From positions 1 to 64,000 of the forward strand of contig JBKECP010000027.1 of the NCBI GenBank assembly GCA_047974765.1: a stretch of 64,000 nucleotides of DNA, written 5' to 3'. Source of the DNA: JBKECP01 sp047974765. Its GTDB lineage: Bacteria; Pseudomonadota; Gammaproteobacteria; Pseudomonadales; Halieaceae. The notes beneath the pieces were generated by a model, which ran no database searches, had not been told where the DNA came from, and was given only the letters and a program-made list of their open reading frames with translations. The first letter of the stretch is position 1, and each line of letters begins with the position of its first letter. Of this stretch, positions 25,378-34,560 are shown piece by piece. The translations under genes and the position numbers were made by a program.

Positions 25378-26696
25378 CACCGATACAAGATAAAAAACTG
25401 CTTTTCCAACCTATTCGTATTGGTAATGTCGAGATTGCCGGGCGTTTCGCCAAGGCAGCCTATACCGAAACCATGTGTACAGAAGATGGTTTTGTTACCG
25501 ATTTGCTGGTTGATCACTATGAGGAAATTGCCCGTGGTGGTACCCCTTTACTGATTACCGGCGCGATCTATTTCAATCAATATTCGCAGGGAATGAAACG
25601 TGGCCTGGCTATTGATGATGACAACAAGATTGAGGGTCTGCGCCGCCTGACCAGTAGTGTGCAGAAGTACGGTTCAAAAATATTTGCCCAGATTTATCAT
25701 GTTGGCCGTCAGGCGGCCCCTCAAAATGTTGATCGCACGGATGCACAGGCACCTTCAGCACGACGTGATCTGACCGTAGGCTGTAGTCCTCGCGCCATGA
25801 CCATAGAGGAAATTCAGGAAACTGTGCGTTTGTTTGGTGAGGCGGCCGGACGAGCCAAGCGGGCGGGTTTTGATGGCGTGGAGCTGCATGCAGCTCACGG
25901 TTATTTGATTAGCTCTTTTTTAACGCCACACACCAACCGGCGCAAGGATGAATACGGCGGTTCTTTCTATAACCGGTTGCGTTTTCTGGTGGAAACCTAT
26001 CGCGCCATGCGCGATGCCGTGGGCGATGATTTTCCAATTATCATGAAACTCAACGGCCACGATGATCTGCCCCTGCGAAAAGGACTTAATACGGATGATT
26101 TTGTCCGTATTGCACTGCATATGCAGGCAGAAGGTATAGACGGTGTGGAGATATCCTGTGGGCATTATGAATCTGGCGTTACCTCTGATCGTGGTTACTG
26201 GAAGGGTTTTTTTATCACAATGATCACTGACGGTCCGGGTAAAAACTGGCCCGCTAGCCAGCGTTTGTTTATTCGTTTGTTTTCACCGCTGCTGGAATGG
26301 TTTCATAATCATTTCTCAGGCTTTCGTAATGCTTTCAATCTGCCTTATGCCCGCGCCTTTAAAGAAGCGCTGGATATTCCCGTTATCTGTGTTGGAGGTT
26401 TTGGTGATCAAAGCGTTATAGAGGATGCTTTGGAATCGGGCGGTTGTGACATGGTTTCTGCTGCACGCCCCATTATTGCCGACCCTCATATGTACAAGCA
26501 TATGCAGGCCGGTGTTGCCGGTCCGCGCTGTGATTTTTGTTTGGGCTGCCTGGCGCGCTCCGGTGCCATGCCCGCTGATTGTTATAACCCGCGAGTAAAG
26601 GCAGAAAAAGATCGTATGCTTAAAGCAGAAGCAGCAAATGGACAACATGAAATACCTGGTGTCAGCGATGCCGGACAGGTAACTTCAGGTGCCTGA
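25374..26696 (+). CDS. NADH:flavin oxidoreductase (old yellow enzyme family) with Fe-S cysteines
   Basis: A 440-residue FMN TIM-barrel protein of the OYE/2,4-dienoyl-CoA reductase group. Visible are the FMN-barrel motifs HAAHGYLISSFLTPHTN, RRKDEYGGSF and VCVGGFGD. A cluster CDFCLGC (Cys386, 389, 392) plus a later CYNP cysteine matches the [4Fe-4S] site of dienoyl-CoA reductase-like members. The C-terminal FAD/NADPH-binding half of those enzymes is absent, so electrons must come from another partner. Its start overlaps the preceding PQQ dehydrogenase gene by four bases, an unusual pairing that suggests the two act on the same compound. Substrate unknown. Confidence 0.88.
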   Translation: MTPIQDKKLLFQPIRIGNVEIAGRFAKAAYTETMCTEDGFVTDLLVDHYEEIARGGTPLLITGAIYFNQYSQGMKRGLAIDDDNKIEGLRRLTSSVQKYGSKIFAQIYHVGRQAAPQNVDRTDAQAPSARRDLTVGCSPRAMTIEEIQETVRLFGEAAGRAKRAGFDGVELHAAHGYLISSFLTPHTNRRKDEYGGSFYNRLRFLVETYRAMRDAVGDDFPIIMKLNGHDDLPLRKGLNTDDFVRIALHMQAEGIDGVEISCGHYESGVTSDRGYWKGFFITMITDGPGKNWPASQRLFIRLFSPLLEWFHNHFSGFRNAFNLPYARAFKEALDIPVICVGGFGDQSVIEDALESGGCDMVSAARPIIADPHMYKHMQAGVAGPRCDFCLGCLARSGAMPADCYNPRVKAEKDRMLKAEAANGQHEIPGVSDAGQVTSGA

Positions 26697-26739
26697 ACTT
26701 TCACACTGAAAGCGGATATTTAAAAATCGGGCTAACAAA

Positions 26740-28005
26740 GTGAATATAACTATGGATACTACACGCCAAGCCAAAACACTCGCCATATTGGGTACGCTTG
26801 ATACCCGTGGGGATGAGGTGGCCTTTATTAAATTACAGCTTGAAGCGCGCGGTCATCGTGCCATTGTCATTGATATGGGGGTCATGGCTGAACCCATGAG
26901 CGGTGATGGTGATTATTCACGCCAGATGGTGGCACAAGCCGGAGGTGCGTCACTGGCCGATTTGATGGCAGCGGCAGAAGCTGGTGCCGAACGTGGTGCT
27001 GCCACTGAGGTGATGATTGCGGGTGCCCGGCAGATCATTACACAGCTGCTTGCCAGGGGGGAGTTACAGGGAATTATAGGCTTGGGTGGCTCTACCGCCG
27101 CAGCCAGTGGTGCGGCCGTTATGAGCGGATTGCCAGTGGGACTGCCCAAATTATTGCTGACAACATTTCAGCGTCTGGCACCCATTGGCGATGAGGATAT
27201 TGTGGTAATGCAGTCGCCTGCTGATCTGGTGGGTATGAATGCAATTATTGCAAAAACCCTGAGCAATGCTGCCGGTGCTCTGGCGGGAATGGCTGAGCAG
27301 ACTGCCCCGGCAAGCAGCCAGCGCCCTGTTGTTGGCATTACAGCTCTGGGTGTTACAACACCTGCTGTACAGCAGATTATTACCGGACTTGAAGCCAGGG
27401 GTTATGATGCCGTGGTATTTCATGCCACTACCGACAAGCTCGACACGCTGATAGCCGGTGGCGCTATTGCAGCCGTTATTGATCTCACCACTTTTGAAGC
27501 AACAGTTAAATTGTGTTACAGCGACGACCTGATCAAAGCGGCTACAGGTGTGGCACAGGTTGATCGCCATCGTTTACCCAGTCTGCAACGCCATCCCATT
27601 CCCCAGATTATTGCTCCGGGCGGTCTGGATATACATATTTTCCCCGGTGTTCAATCTGAAGCAGCCATTCCCGAGCCCTTCCGGGGGCGTGCTTTTGCCA
27701 CTCACGGCCCCAATGTAATGCTGGTGAGAACCAGTGAAGAAGAAATGCAGACAGTGGCAAAGGTGCTGGCCGCACGTGTGAATGAAGCACCCGGTCCGGT
27801 AGTGATGTTGATCCCTCAAGGTGGCTTTTCTGATGCCAGTCGTGCTGGCAGTGCCTTGTATTCGCCACAGACTGACCAGGTTTTTATCGATACATTCGAG
27901 CAATATCTCAATGACAGTAAGGCTGTGCAAAAGTTGGATTGTAATATCAACGATGCCCATTTTGCTGCTGCCGTGCTGGCAAGTTTCACCAAACTTTCAA
28001 CCTGA
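26740..28005 (+). CDS. Tm-1-like ATP-binding domain protein (UPF0261)
   Basis: A protein of about 420 residues of the UPF0261 family, related to the N-terminal half of the tomato Tm-1 virus-resistance protein. Family hallmarks are GTLDTRGDEVAFIK at the N-terminus, a glycine-rich GLGGSTAAASGAAVM loop, GITALGVTTPAV and a C-terminal IPQGGFSDASRAGSALY. Biochemical role in bacteria is not established. GTG at 26740 is the longest start; ATG at 26752 is equally possible and neither has a strong ribosome-binding site. It precedes the PEP-hydrolase-like gene by ten bases, a standard pairing that mirrors the two halves of plant Tm-1. Confidence 0.88.
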   Translation: MNITMDTTRQAKTLAILGTLDTRGDEVAFIKLQLEARGHRAIVIDMGVMAEPMSGDGDYSRQMVAQAGGASLADLMAAAEAGAERGAATEVMIAGARQIITQLLARGELQGIIGLGGSTAAASGAAVMSGLPVGLPKLLLTTFQRLAPIGDEDIVVMQSPADLVGMNAIIAKTLSNAAGALAGMAEQTAPASSQRPVVGITALGVTTPAVQQIITGLEARGYDAVVFHATTDKLDTLIAGGAIAAVIDLTTFEATVKLCYSDDLIKAATGVAQVDRHRLPSLQRHPIPQIIAPGGLDIHIFPGVQSEAAIPEPFRGRAFATHGPNVMLVRTSEEEMQTVAKVLAARVNEAPGPVVMLIPQGGFSDASRAGSALYSPQTDQVFIDTFEQYLNDSKAVQKLDCNINDAHFAAAVLASFTKLST

Positions 28006-28015
28006 GGACACTAGT

Positions 28016-28885
28016 ATGCAAATCCAACGCCGGGATATTATCAACAGGCTGCGTGAACAACGTGCACAGGGCAAGGCGATTCTGGGTACAGGATGCAGTA
28101 ATGGTCTGATTGCCAAATGTGCCGAAATCGGGGGTACCGATCTGATTATTGTCTACAGTACCGGCAAGACCCGCATGATGGGTATTCCCACAACGATGAT
28201 CAATGGTGTCTCCAATGAAATCACTCTGGGCATGGTCGATGAACTGCGTAATGTCGTACACAACACACCCTTGATTGCCGGTATTGAGGCCAGTGATATT
28301 TACTGTCTGGACTTGGAAGAGAGTGTGCAACGCTTTATTGACAAGGGTTTTAATGGTGTTATCAATTTTCCGACGGTCGGTCTTACTGAAAATATCTGGG
28401 GTGGTGAAGACATGCTGGAAAGGAAAACCCGCTCAGCTTTGGCCGGAGGCTTTGGCCAGGCCAACTGGGGCTGGCAGCGGGAAGTGGAAATGATTCAGCT
28501 TCTGCGCAAAAAAGATATTTTTACCATGACCTATTGCGTATCCGTTAGTGATGCCCAGGATATGGCCGCTGCCGGTGCTGACATGATCTGCGCACATGCA
28601 GGCCCCAGTAAAGGCGGGTTGGCAGGTTGGGAAGTTGAGGAGCAATCCGAGGCGATGATGGCGCACTTCCAGAATATGATGAAGGCTGTTCGTGATATCA
28701 ACCCTGATATTTTCTTCCTGATTCACGGCGGCCCTTTTTACGACCCTGAATCCACTAACGTGATTTATCAAAAAACTGATGCAGAAGGTTTTGTGGCTGC
28801 TTCGGCAGTGGAGCGTATCCCCATTGAAAAAGCGATTACCGAAGTGTGCCGTGGTTTCAAACAGCACCGTACCCGGACTCCGTAA
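28016..28885 (+). CDS. Phosphoenolpyruvate hydrolase-like TIM-barrel protein
   Basis: A 289-residue protein of the 'phosphoenolpyruvate hydrolase family/TIM-barrel signal transduction protein' group. Typical segments are ILGTGCSNGLIAKCAEIGG, a YSTGKTRMMG loop, GVINFPTVGL and ICAHAGPSKGG. In plants the same fold is fused to the Tm-1-like domain. The reaction is not established. The start at 28016 has GAGGA eight bases upstream; the open frame continues upstream only as overlap with the previous gene. Last gene of the operon; a strong hairpin follows. Confidence 0.87.
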   Translation: MQIQRRDIINRLREQRAQGKAILGTGCSNGLIAKCAEIGGTDLIIVYSTGKTRMMGIPTTMINGVSNEITLGMVDELRNVVHNTPLIAGIEASDIYCLDLEESVQRFIDKGFNGVINFPTVGLTENIWGGEDMLERKTRSALAGGFGQANWGWQREVEMIQLLRKKDIFTMTYCVSVSDAQDMAAAGADMICAHAGPSKGGLAGWEVEEQSEAMMAHFQNMMKAVRDINPDIFFLIHGGPFYDPESTNVIYQKTDAEGFVAASAVERIPIEKAITEVCRGFKQHRTRTP

Positions 28886-28902
28886 CCTCTAGCCTGATAA
28901 AA

Positions 28903-28946
28903 AATCAGTCAACACTGATAGCGTGATATATCGGTATTGACTGATT
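28903..28946 (+). terminator. Hairpin ending the PQQ/OYE/Tm-1 operon
   Basis: Perfect 10-bp arms AATCAGTCAA (28903-28912) and TTGACTGATT (28937-28946) enclose a smaller TGATA-type stem. Only a short T-rich tail follows. Confidence 0.6.
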
Positions 28947-28949
28947 GTT

Positions 28950-29268
28950 ATCAAAACATTTGAATTAAAGCTGTTGTCGCCGGGTTTGCTATCAAACCGG
29001 CGCGAGCAAATAGTTTTTTGCCCAATTTTTCTTTCCAATATTTTCTGCCCGACATTACCACTGGCATAGCTTCAACCTGAATTTCGCAGTCGAGCGCTTG
29101 TTTTCTTCTTGAAAGCCGTATAGATACTGATCTTTGATCGCACTCACCTTCCGGGTGAAAACGCTACGCACCCACTGGTATTGCACTCGGCGCACCAGGC
29201 AGCGTTCTCCGCCTTGCCTGGCACACCGATTACAGCACATTGGACATGTCCAACTGCGGATTCCAGGT
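28950..29268. other. Intergenic stretch, no confident gene
   Basis: A 73-codon minus-strand frame (29055-29276) contains several Cys/Arg-rich segments and YLYGFQEENK, but I do not recognise it. It overlaps the 3' end of the ZIP gene and is not supported further. Confidence 0.4.
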
Positions 29269-30183
29269 TCAGGCAAGTGCCGTATCCAGCATCATCATCA
29301 GTACAAAACCTATCATCAAACCTGTTGTTGCCAATGCCTCATGCCCCTTGCGGTGAGACTCTGGAATAATTTCATGGCTGATAACAAAGAGCATGGCGCC
29401 TGCGGCAAAACCAAGCCCCCAAGGTAGTAAAGCCGATGAATGGCTGGCAATGACGGCGCCGACGACAGCGGCAAGCGGTTCGATCAAACCGGTTGATACA
29501 CCGAGAATAACGGCAAAGCTGCGGTGATAACCGGCGGCAAATAATGAGGTGGCAACAACCAGCCCTTCCGGTACATCCTGAATAGCAACCCCAAGAGCCA
29601 GCGCATCGGCATGGGCCATGTTATCACCAGCATAGGCAACGCCAATGGCCAGGCCTTCTGGCAGATTGTGTAGGGCAATGGCAAAAACAAACAGCCAGGT
29701 ACGGCGCAACTGATGAATATTAAGACCTTCACAGCCCTTAATGAAGTGCTCGTGGGGCAGTAGGTGATCAGTTGCCAGCAGGCAGGCGCCACCGAGTAAA
29801 ATTGCCAAGCCCATTACTGCACTGGCGGCCCAGGTACCTCCTCCCCATATACCTGCAGACTGAGCTGCTTCAAGCCCTGGAACAATCAGTGAAAAAGCAC
29901 AGGCTGCAAGCATAACACCTGCACCAAAACCAAACAGGGTGTCCTGAATACGGACAGATAAGTGCTGTGACAACAAAACCGGGCTGGCGCCCAATGCCGT
30001 TGCCAGTGCGGCAACCAAGCCGCTTTGCAAAGCATCGGCAATCACCGAACGACTGTAAAACAAGGTCCAGACGGACAGGCCCAGCGCAACAGCAAACACT
30101 AATGCCAGTACGGCATACACCGACAGCCACTGACGCTGACTTCCATATCTATCTTCAATCACCAGTGGCCACGTTTTGTTCAC
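29269..30183 (-). CDS. ZIP-family divalent metal transporter
   Basis: A 304-residue inner-membrane protein with about eight predicted helices. The metal-binding ZIP signature HNLPEGLAIG lies in the fourth core helix and IQDVPEGL and SHEIIPESHRKG in the next ones. It probably imports Zn2+, Fe2+ or Mn2+. An extra N-terminal helix (LSVYAVLALVFAVALGLSVW) precedes the usual ZIP core, as in ZupT relatives of the GufA type. It stands alone between convergent or intergenic DNA; no Zur/Fur site was recognised. Confidence 0.88.
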   Translation of the reverse strand: MNKTWPLVIEDRYGSQRQWLSVYAVLALVFAVALGLSVWTLFYSRSVIADALQSGLVAALATALGASPVLLSQHLSVRIQDTLFGFGAGVMLAACAFSLIVPGLEAAQSAGIWGGGTWAASAVMGLAILLGGACLLATDHLLPHEHFIKGCEGLNIHQLRRTWLFVFAIALHNLPEGLAIGVAYAGDNMAHADALALGVAIQDVPEGLVVATSLFAAGYHRSFAVILGVSTGLIEPLAAVVGAVIASHSSALLPWGLGFAAGAMLFVISHEIIPESHRKGHEALATTGLMIGFVLMMMLDTALA

Positions 30184-31141
30184 TATGCCCTCTATTTGCG
30201 TGTTAGTTTCAAATATAGTCAGGGGTTTTATGTGTCAGTAATCACTATCTGCCAAATCAGCGAAGCTGTATTACCTGACACCTTTGAGCAGACATATTTG
30301 TCATCTCGGAACAGCTTCTATCTGATTATCCACTTAAAACCAGTTAATGCAAATAATTATCAATTGCACCCATAAAGACTGTTGCAGGCAGGGTGGTAAG
30401 CCATTCATTCCAGGTTGTTATCCTCTCCACGGCGTCTGGCGTAACACAACGCCGACAGTCAGATACAACAGAGTAAAAAAGCAGCAGCACATCACGCTTC
30501 ACCGCTGCTCCAGCATGCAAATGCTGATTCAGGAAAAGTGGACAGTTCTACTTGCCACCAACAGTGTAATGAATATGCTTAATAGTCCCAAACCCCGAGG
30601 CGTACTCACCGGTATAGATTTTATACTCGCAGATAACGATCCCGTAGACACCGTGAAAGTCACTGTACTGGTAGCACAGACCTGGTTCGGTGCAATCTGG
30701 TTGTCAGATGCACTCTCTGTGACCGTTCACGGATCGGGTGTTCGGTTTTACTCCTCCCCTTACAGCCAGAATGAGTCAGAGTTGGTATCATCTTTGTCGT
30801 TTTGAGAGGAGGGTTTGCTGGAATTACGGGAGGTCCTGGCGGTTTTCTTCTCTGAAAGATGGTAATGATGATATGTGCTGACAGAGGCTCTCAGGATGAT
30901 TGAGGAGAGCCAAAAAATCACAACGGCAAGAAGGAAAAATAAAGACCAAATCCTGTTAAGAACTTTTTCAATTATTCCTGGGACGAGTAGTTACCGTTGC
31001 AAAATGGATTGACCAAAAGTAATGAGAAGATTTTTGAAGTATCAGCCATTATTTCAGATTTGGAATACAACTATTGCAACAGTTGCAACTTCCGGCTTAC
31101 CCGACAGCTGGTACTGACAGGCACTATATTCAGTTTCAGTT
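30184..31141. other. 958-bp stretch without recognisable gene
   Basis: The longest frame (30347-30805 plus, 152 codons) has no recognisable motif and begins without a ribosome-binding site. A hairpin GGCTCTC/GAGAGCC lies near 30890. At the right end a CAGTTT triplet repeat forms the 3' end of the Crp-like gene. Probably a mixture of regulatory DNA and decayed sequence. Confidence 0.45.
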
Positions 31142-31855
31142 TCAGTTTTCGTAAATGGCAGTGAATTGTTCTGAACCCATCAATAACTCATAACGATCCT
31201 GTAGCAGCTCGATATCGAGGATATAGATTTTGCCATAACGAACCTCAACTGTACCCTCTGCAACCAGATACTGAAGTTCTTTATTGATACTTTGACGGGA
31301 TGCACCCATCAGGCGACCAAGCTCTTCCTGGGAGATGCGCACAAAAAGCTTGCCCTGCTCATCGTGCATACCCTGACTGTGTGCCAGACGGTAGATGTTC
31401 AGCGCCAAACGCTGGTGCAGGTTAAGTCCTCGTACCTCAGTATGTGCGCTGTAAATCAAACGCACTCGCCGACACAGCATTTGCATCAGCTGTTGACTGA
31501 ATTCTGGAAATTGCCGATTACACTTTTCAAAGTCACGCTTGGTGAAAACGGCGATACTGCAATCGCAGGTGGCCACAGCATGGCTGATACGCGGCATGCC
31601 ATCGATCAGTCCCATCTCACCAAAACAATCACCAGGGCGAAATTCTCCGGCAATCACTTCTTTCCCGTCTATGGAGTAATTGCAGAGTTTGACACCGCCA
31701 CTGATTAAGCGGTAAAGCTCTTTGGGTATATCACCCTGTCGATAGACAGCCTCACCTTCCCGAACAGTGCGCAGGGTGCTACGACTCATAACAGCATCGC
31801 GGATAGGGCCAGGCAGCACGCCAATAAAGTCGTGCATATGAAGAATAGTCTGCAT
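31142..31855 (-). CDS. Crp/Fnr-family transcriptional regulator
   Basis: A 237-residue regulator: an N-terminal cyclic-nucleotide-binding-like beta barrel (EGEAVYRQGDIPKELYRLISGGVKL, then GDCFGEMGLIDGMPR), a dimer helix, and a C-terminal winged helix-turn-helix (SQEELGRLMGASRQSINKEL). There is no N-terminal cysteine set for an Fe-S cluster, so it is not Fnr itself. The GEMGL/R pocket is cAMP-like but the ligand is unknown. It lies 83 bases downstream of the sulfatase gene on the same strand and may be co-transcribed and control the surrounding catabolic genes. Confidence 0.9.
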   Translation of the reverse strand: MQTILHMHDFIGVLPGPIRDAVMSRSTLRTVREGEAVYRQGDIPKELYRLISGGVKLCNYSIDGKEVIAGEFRPGDCFGEMGLIDGMPRISHAVATCDCSIAVFTKRDFEKCNRQFPEFSQQLMQMLCRRVRLIYSAHTEVRGLNLHQRLALNIYRLAHSQGMHDEQGKLFVRISQEELGRLMGASRQSINKELQYLVAEGTVEVRYGKIYILDIELLQDRYELLMGSEQFTAIYEN

Positions 31856-31938
31856 GGGTTTATAGGCTTATAAAATTTAAGTTATTGCTTTGTGGCAACA
31901 GTTGTGAAAACACAACACTGCCACAAATTTATACATAA

Positions 31939-33456
31939 TTAATTGGCAGCATCCGGCGCATTACTGAGTACTGAACCCATCAGGGATTCAATGCTGGGAT
32001 TAAAGCTCTTCTGACGCGGCGGGTAGTCCTGCAGAGACTTTACAAAAATACCTAGGCGCGGACCTACACGCCCTATCAGCCAGGAACGGTTTTCCTGCCA
32101 TTCATCAAAGCCCCGGGCTTCGTGAAAGCGCTCAAAGGGATCAAGCTTCAAATTAGTAATGACCGGTGTGGTCAAAAAGTTGCGAACACCGTTGAACCAC
32201 TTGTCCTGATCAGTAAACAGAAACTTCCAGTCGCCCCAGCGCATACCGTGCATGGTGGCTTCAGTAAAGTAGAAGAATTCCTCGCGCTTGCTGGCACCAC
32301 CAGCCAATAGCTCCATCTGGTCAACACCATCCAGGTGAACGCGGTAGCTGCGATCACCAATGGTTTTACCTTTGAGCAACTGCTCACGCAGGTCCTTCTG
32401 ACCCAGTGCAGACATAATGGTGGGCATCCAGTCTTCCATGGTCATGAATTCGCCCGTTGCCGTTCCAGCCTGGGTAACACCGGGCCATTTGACAATCATC
32501 GGCACGCGAAAGCCACCTTCATAACCGCCAACACCTTTTTCCCCCTTAAAAGGATGGTTACCGCCATCGGGCCAGCTATTGGAGGCAGCACCATTATCGG
32601 TAGAGAACATAACTACCGTATTATCGGCAACACCGAGTTCATCGAGCAGATCCAGCAGCACACCGACATCATCATCCAGCTCCATCATGCCGTCGGCATA
32701 AAGACCGTAGCCGCTTTTGTTCAGATATTCACCAGACAGATTAGTGCGATAATGCATCCGGGTCGTGTTGTGCCACACGAAAAAGGGTTTACCATCGGCA
32801 ACGGCCTTGCGAATAAACTTTACTGAGTGTCCAAGCACTTCTTCATCGAGTGTTTCCTGGCGTTTGCGGCCAAAACCACCAAGATCTTCAGGTTTGCGAT
32901 CAGACCAGGCGTGAATCACACCGCGTTCAGCAAAGGCCGGGTCAGGCATGTAGTCGTTCTGTTCAGGATATTCACCGGCATTCAGGTGATAGAGGATGCC
33001 AAAAAACTCATCGAAACCGTGATTGGTCGGCAGGTGTTCATCACGATCACCGAGATGATTTTTGCCAAACTGACCGGTGGCATAACCCAGTGGTTTGAGC
33101 ATTTCTGCAATGGTTGGGTCCTTCTCGGATATGCCCTGGGCAGCGCCAGGCAGGCCAACCGTGCTCAGGCCCGTGCGAATAGGGTATTGCCCCAACATGA
33201 AAGAGGCGCGCCCGGCCGTGCAGGAGGCATGGCCATAGTGGTCCATAAAAATTAGGCCTTCGCTGGCGATGCGATCAATATTGGGGGTTGAGCCACCCAT
33301 CATACCGCGGTGATAGGCACTGATATTCCACATTCCAATATCATCACCCCAGATCATCAGAAAATTGGGGTTCTCATTGGCGCTGGTGCTCAGTGAAAGC
33401 AGTGCGGCGGTAAAACCCAGGGTGAGCTGGGCAAGAAGGCGACGAAATGTCCTCAT
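31939..33456 (-). CDS. Arylsulfatase-type sulfatase (exported)
   Basis: A 505-residue formylglycine sulfatase with a signal peptide of about 26 residues. The N-terminal NFLMIWGDDIG provides metal-binding aspartates. The catalytic cysteine is Cys79 in SCTAGRASF, a C-x-A-x-R version of the modification motif, which needs an FGE or anaerobic sulfatase-maturating enzyme encoded elsewhere. Further motifs are GKNHLGD and FSTDNGA. Substrate is unknown; sulfated polysaccharides or aryl sulfates are usual in marine bacteria. The ribosome-binding site is GAGGAG, 11 bases from the ATG. Confidence 0.93.
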   Translation of the reverse strand: MRTFRRLLAQLTLGFTAALLSLSTSANENPNFLMIWGDDIGMWNISAYHRGMMGGSTPNIDRIASEGLIFMDHYGHASCTAGRASFMLGQYPIRTGLSTVGLPGAAQGISEKDPTIAEMLKPLGYATGQFGKNHLGDRDEHLPTNHGFDEFFGILYHLNAGEYPEQNDYMPDPAFAERGVIHAWSDRKPEDLGGFGRKRQETLDEEVLGHSVKFIRKAVADGKPFFVWHNTTRMHYRTNLSGEYLNKSGYGLYADGMMELDDDVGVLLDLLDELGVADNTVVMFSTDNGAASNSWPDGGNHPFKGEKGVGGYEGGFRVPMIVKWPGVTQAGTATGEFMTMEDWMPTIMSALGQKDLREQLLKGKTIGDRSYRVHLDGVDQMELLAGGASKREEFFYFTEATMHGMRWGDWKFLFTDQDKWFNGVRNFLTTPVITNLKLDPFERFHEARGFDEWQENRSWLIGRVGPRLGIFVKSLQDYPPRQKSFNPSIESLMGSVLSNAPDAAN

Positions 33457-33737
33457 AATTTATTTAACTCCTCGCAATATCAGGTATCCACTCATGCAGC
33501 AATGAATGGAGTTGGTGTAGATAATGCCATAAAGTACGACAAAGCGGCGGATTAACTTACTCCGGTTTGATCCTGCTGGCAGGTATTGCCCAAACGAGTG
33601 TTTGTTGAGGCCCGGCAAGTGTCATTGTAATGACAGTCCTGTACAAAGGGGCATGCCAGTCTGTCCAGCTCCTTTTATGGACCAGCAAGACTTACAACAA
33701 GATTCAGCCGTCACACTAACAACATTAAGAGGCTCCT

Positions 33738-34529
33738 ATGTTATCAACTGATATCCGTCAGGCAATTGCTACCGAGATTGTTCGCTGCTTTCGGGAGAAA
33801 TCGCAGATTCCCCTGCTAACAGCGAGCTACCCCGATATCGAAGTGACTGATGCTTACTATATTCAGGAATTGGTGGTTAATGCGCTGATCAAGAGTGGCA
33901 GAAAGGTGCGTGGCTATAAAATTGGCCTGACCTCAAAGCCTATGCAGGAACTGGCTGGCAGCAGTGAGCCTGATTATTCAGCCATGCTTGATGATATGTT
34001 TATTCCTGAAACAAGTGAACTGGCTCGCACTGACTGGCTTGATCCACTGGTTGAAATTGAGCTTGCCTTTGTTATGAAGGAGCCGCTGACTGGCCCTGGT
34101 ATCAATGTGGCGGATGTCATCAGGGCAACAGATTTTATTGTACCCGCCATTGAAATTGTTGATTTCAGAGTGGCGAGGGCTCCCGGTATGGATGTGCGCG
34201 ACACGATCGCCGATCTGGCCGCCGTTGGTGGCATTGTCCTGGGCGGCAATCCGGCAAAGTTGACAGATTTTGATGTTCGTGATGTTCAAGGCAGCCTGCT
34301 GATCAACGGTGAGGTTCGTGAACAGGGCAGTTCGGCAGCTGTGCTTGGCAATCCGCTGACGGCTGTTGCCTGGCTGGCCAACAAACTCTCTGACTTCGGT
34401 GTTACCTTCCAGCCAGGAGATGTGATTCTTTCCGGTTCCTTCCTGCGTGCCCTGCCCGTTTCTGCCGGTGATGAGATTGTGGCCCGCTTTGATAATGGCT
34501 TTGGCGATATCAGTCTCAGCTTCAACTAA
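33738..34529 (+). CDS. 2-oxo-hepta-3-ene-1,7-dioate hydratase / 2-keto-4-pentenoate hydratase family (HpaH-like)
   Basis: A 263-residue protein of the fumarylacetoacetase-like hydratase group that adds water to 2-hydroxyalkadienoates in meta-cleavage pathways. Conserved segments are KVRGYKIGLTS, the metal site in DPLVEIELAFVM with PAIEIVDFR, and LGNPLTAVAWLAN. The start follows AGAGG. The aldolase gene comes 31 bases later, so hydration and aldol cleavage are probably consecutive steps. No ring-cleavage dioxygenase is present in the window. Confidence 0.9.
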   Translation: MLSTDIRQAIATEIVRCFREKSQIPLLTASYPDIEVTDAYYIQELVVNALIKSGRKVRGYKIGLTSKPMQELAGSSEPDYSAMLDDMFIPETSELARTDWLDPLVEIELAFVMKEPLTGPGINVADVIRATDFIVPAIEIVDFRVARAPGMDVRDTIADLAAVGGIVLGGNPAKLTDFDVRDVQGSLLINGEVREQGSSAAVLGNPLTAVAWLANKLSDFGVTFQPGDVILSGSFLRALPVSAGDEIVARFDNGFGDISLSFN

Positions 34530-34560
34530 TAACACATGTAAATCTACGGAGAATAATGTG

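Noticed and set aside
30347..30805. 152-codon plus-strand frame
   Set aside because: No motif, no start signal; composition unlike neighbouring genes.
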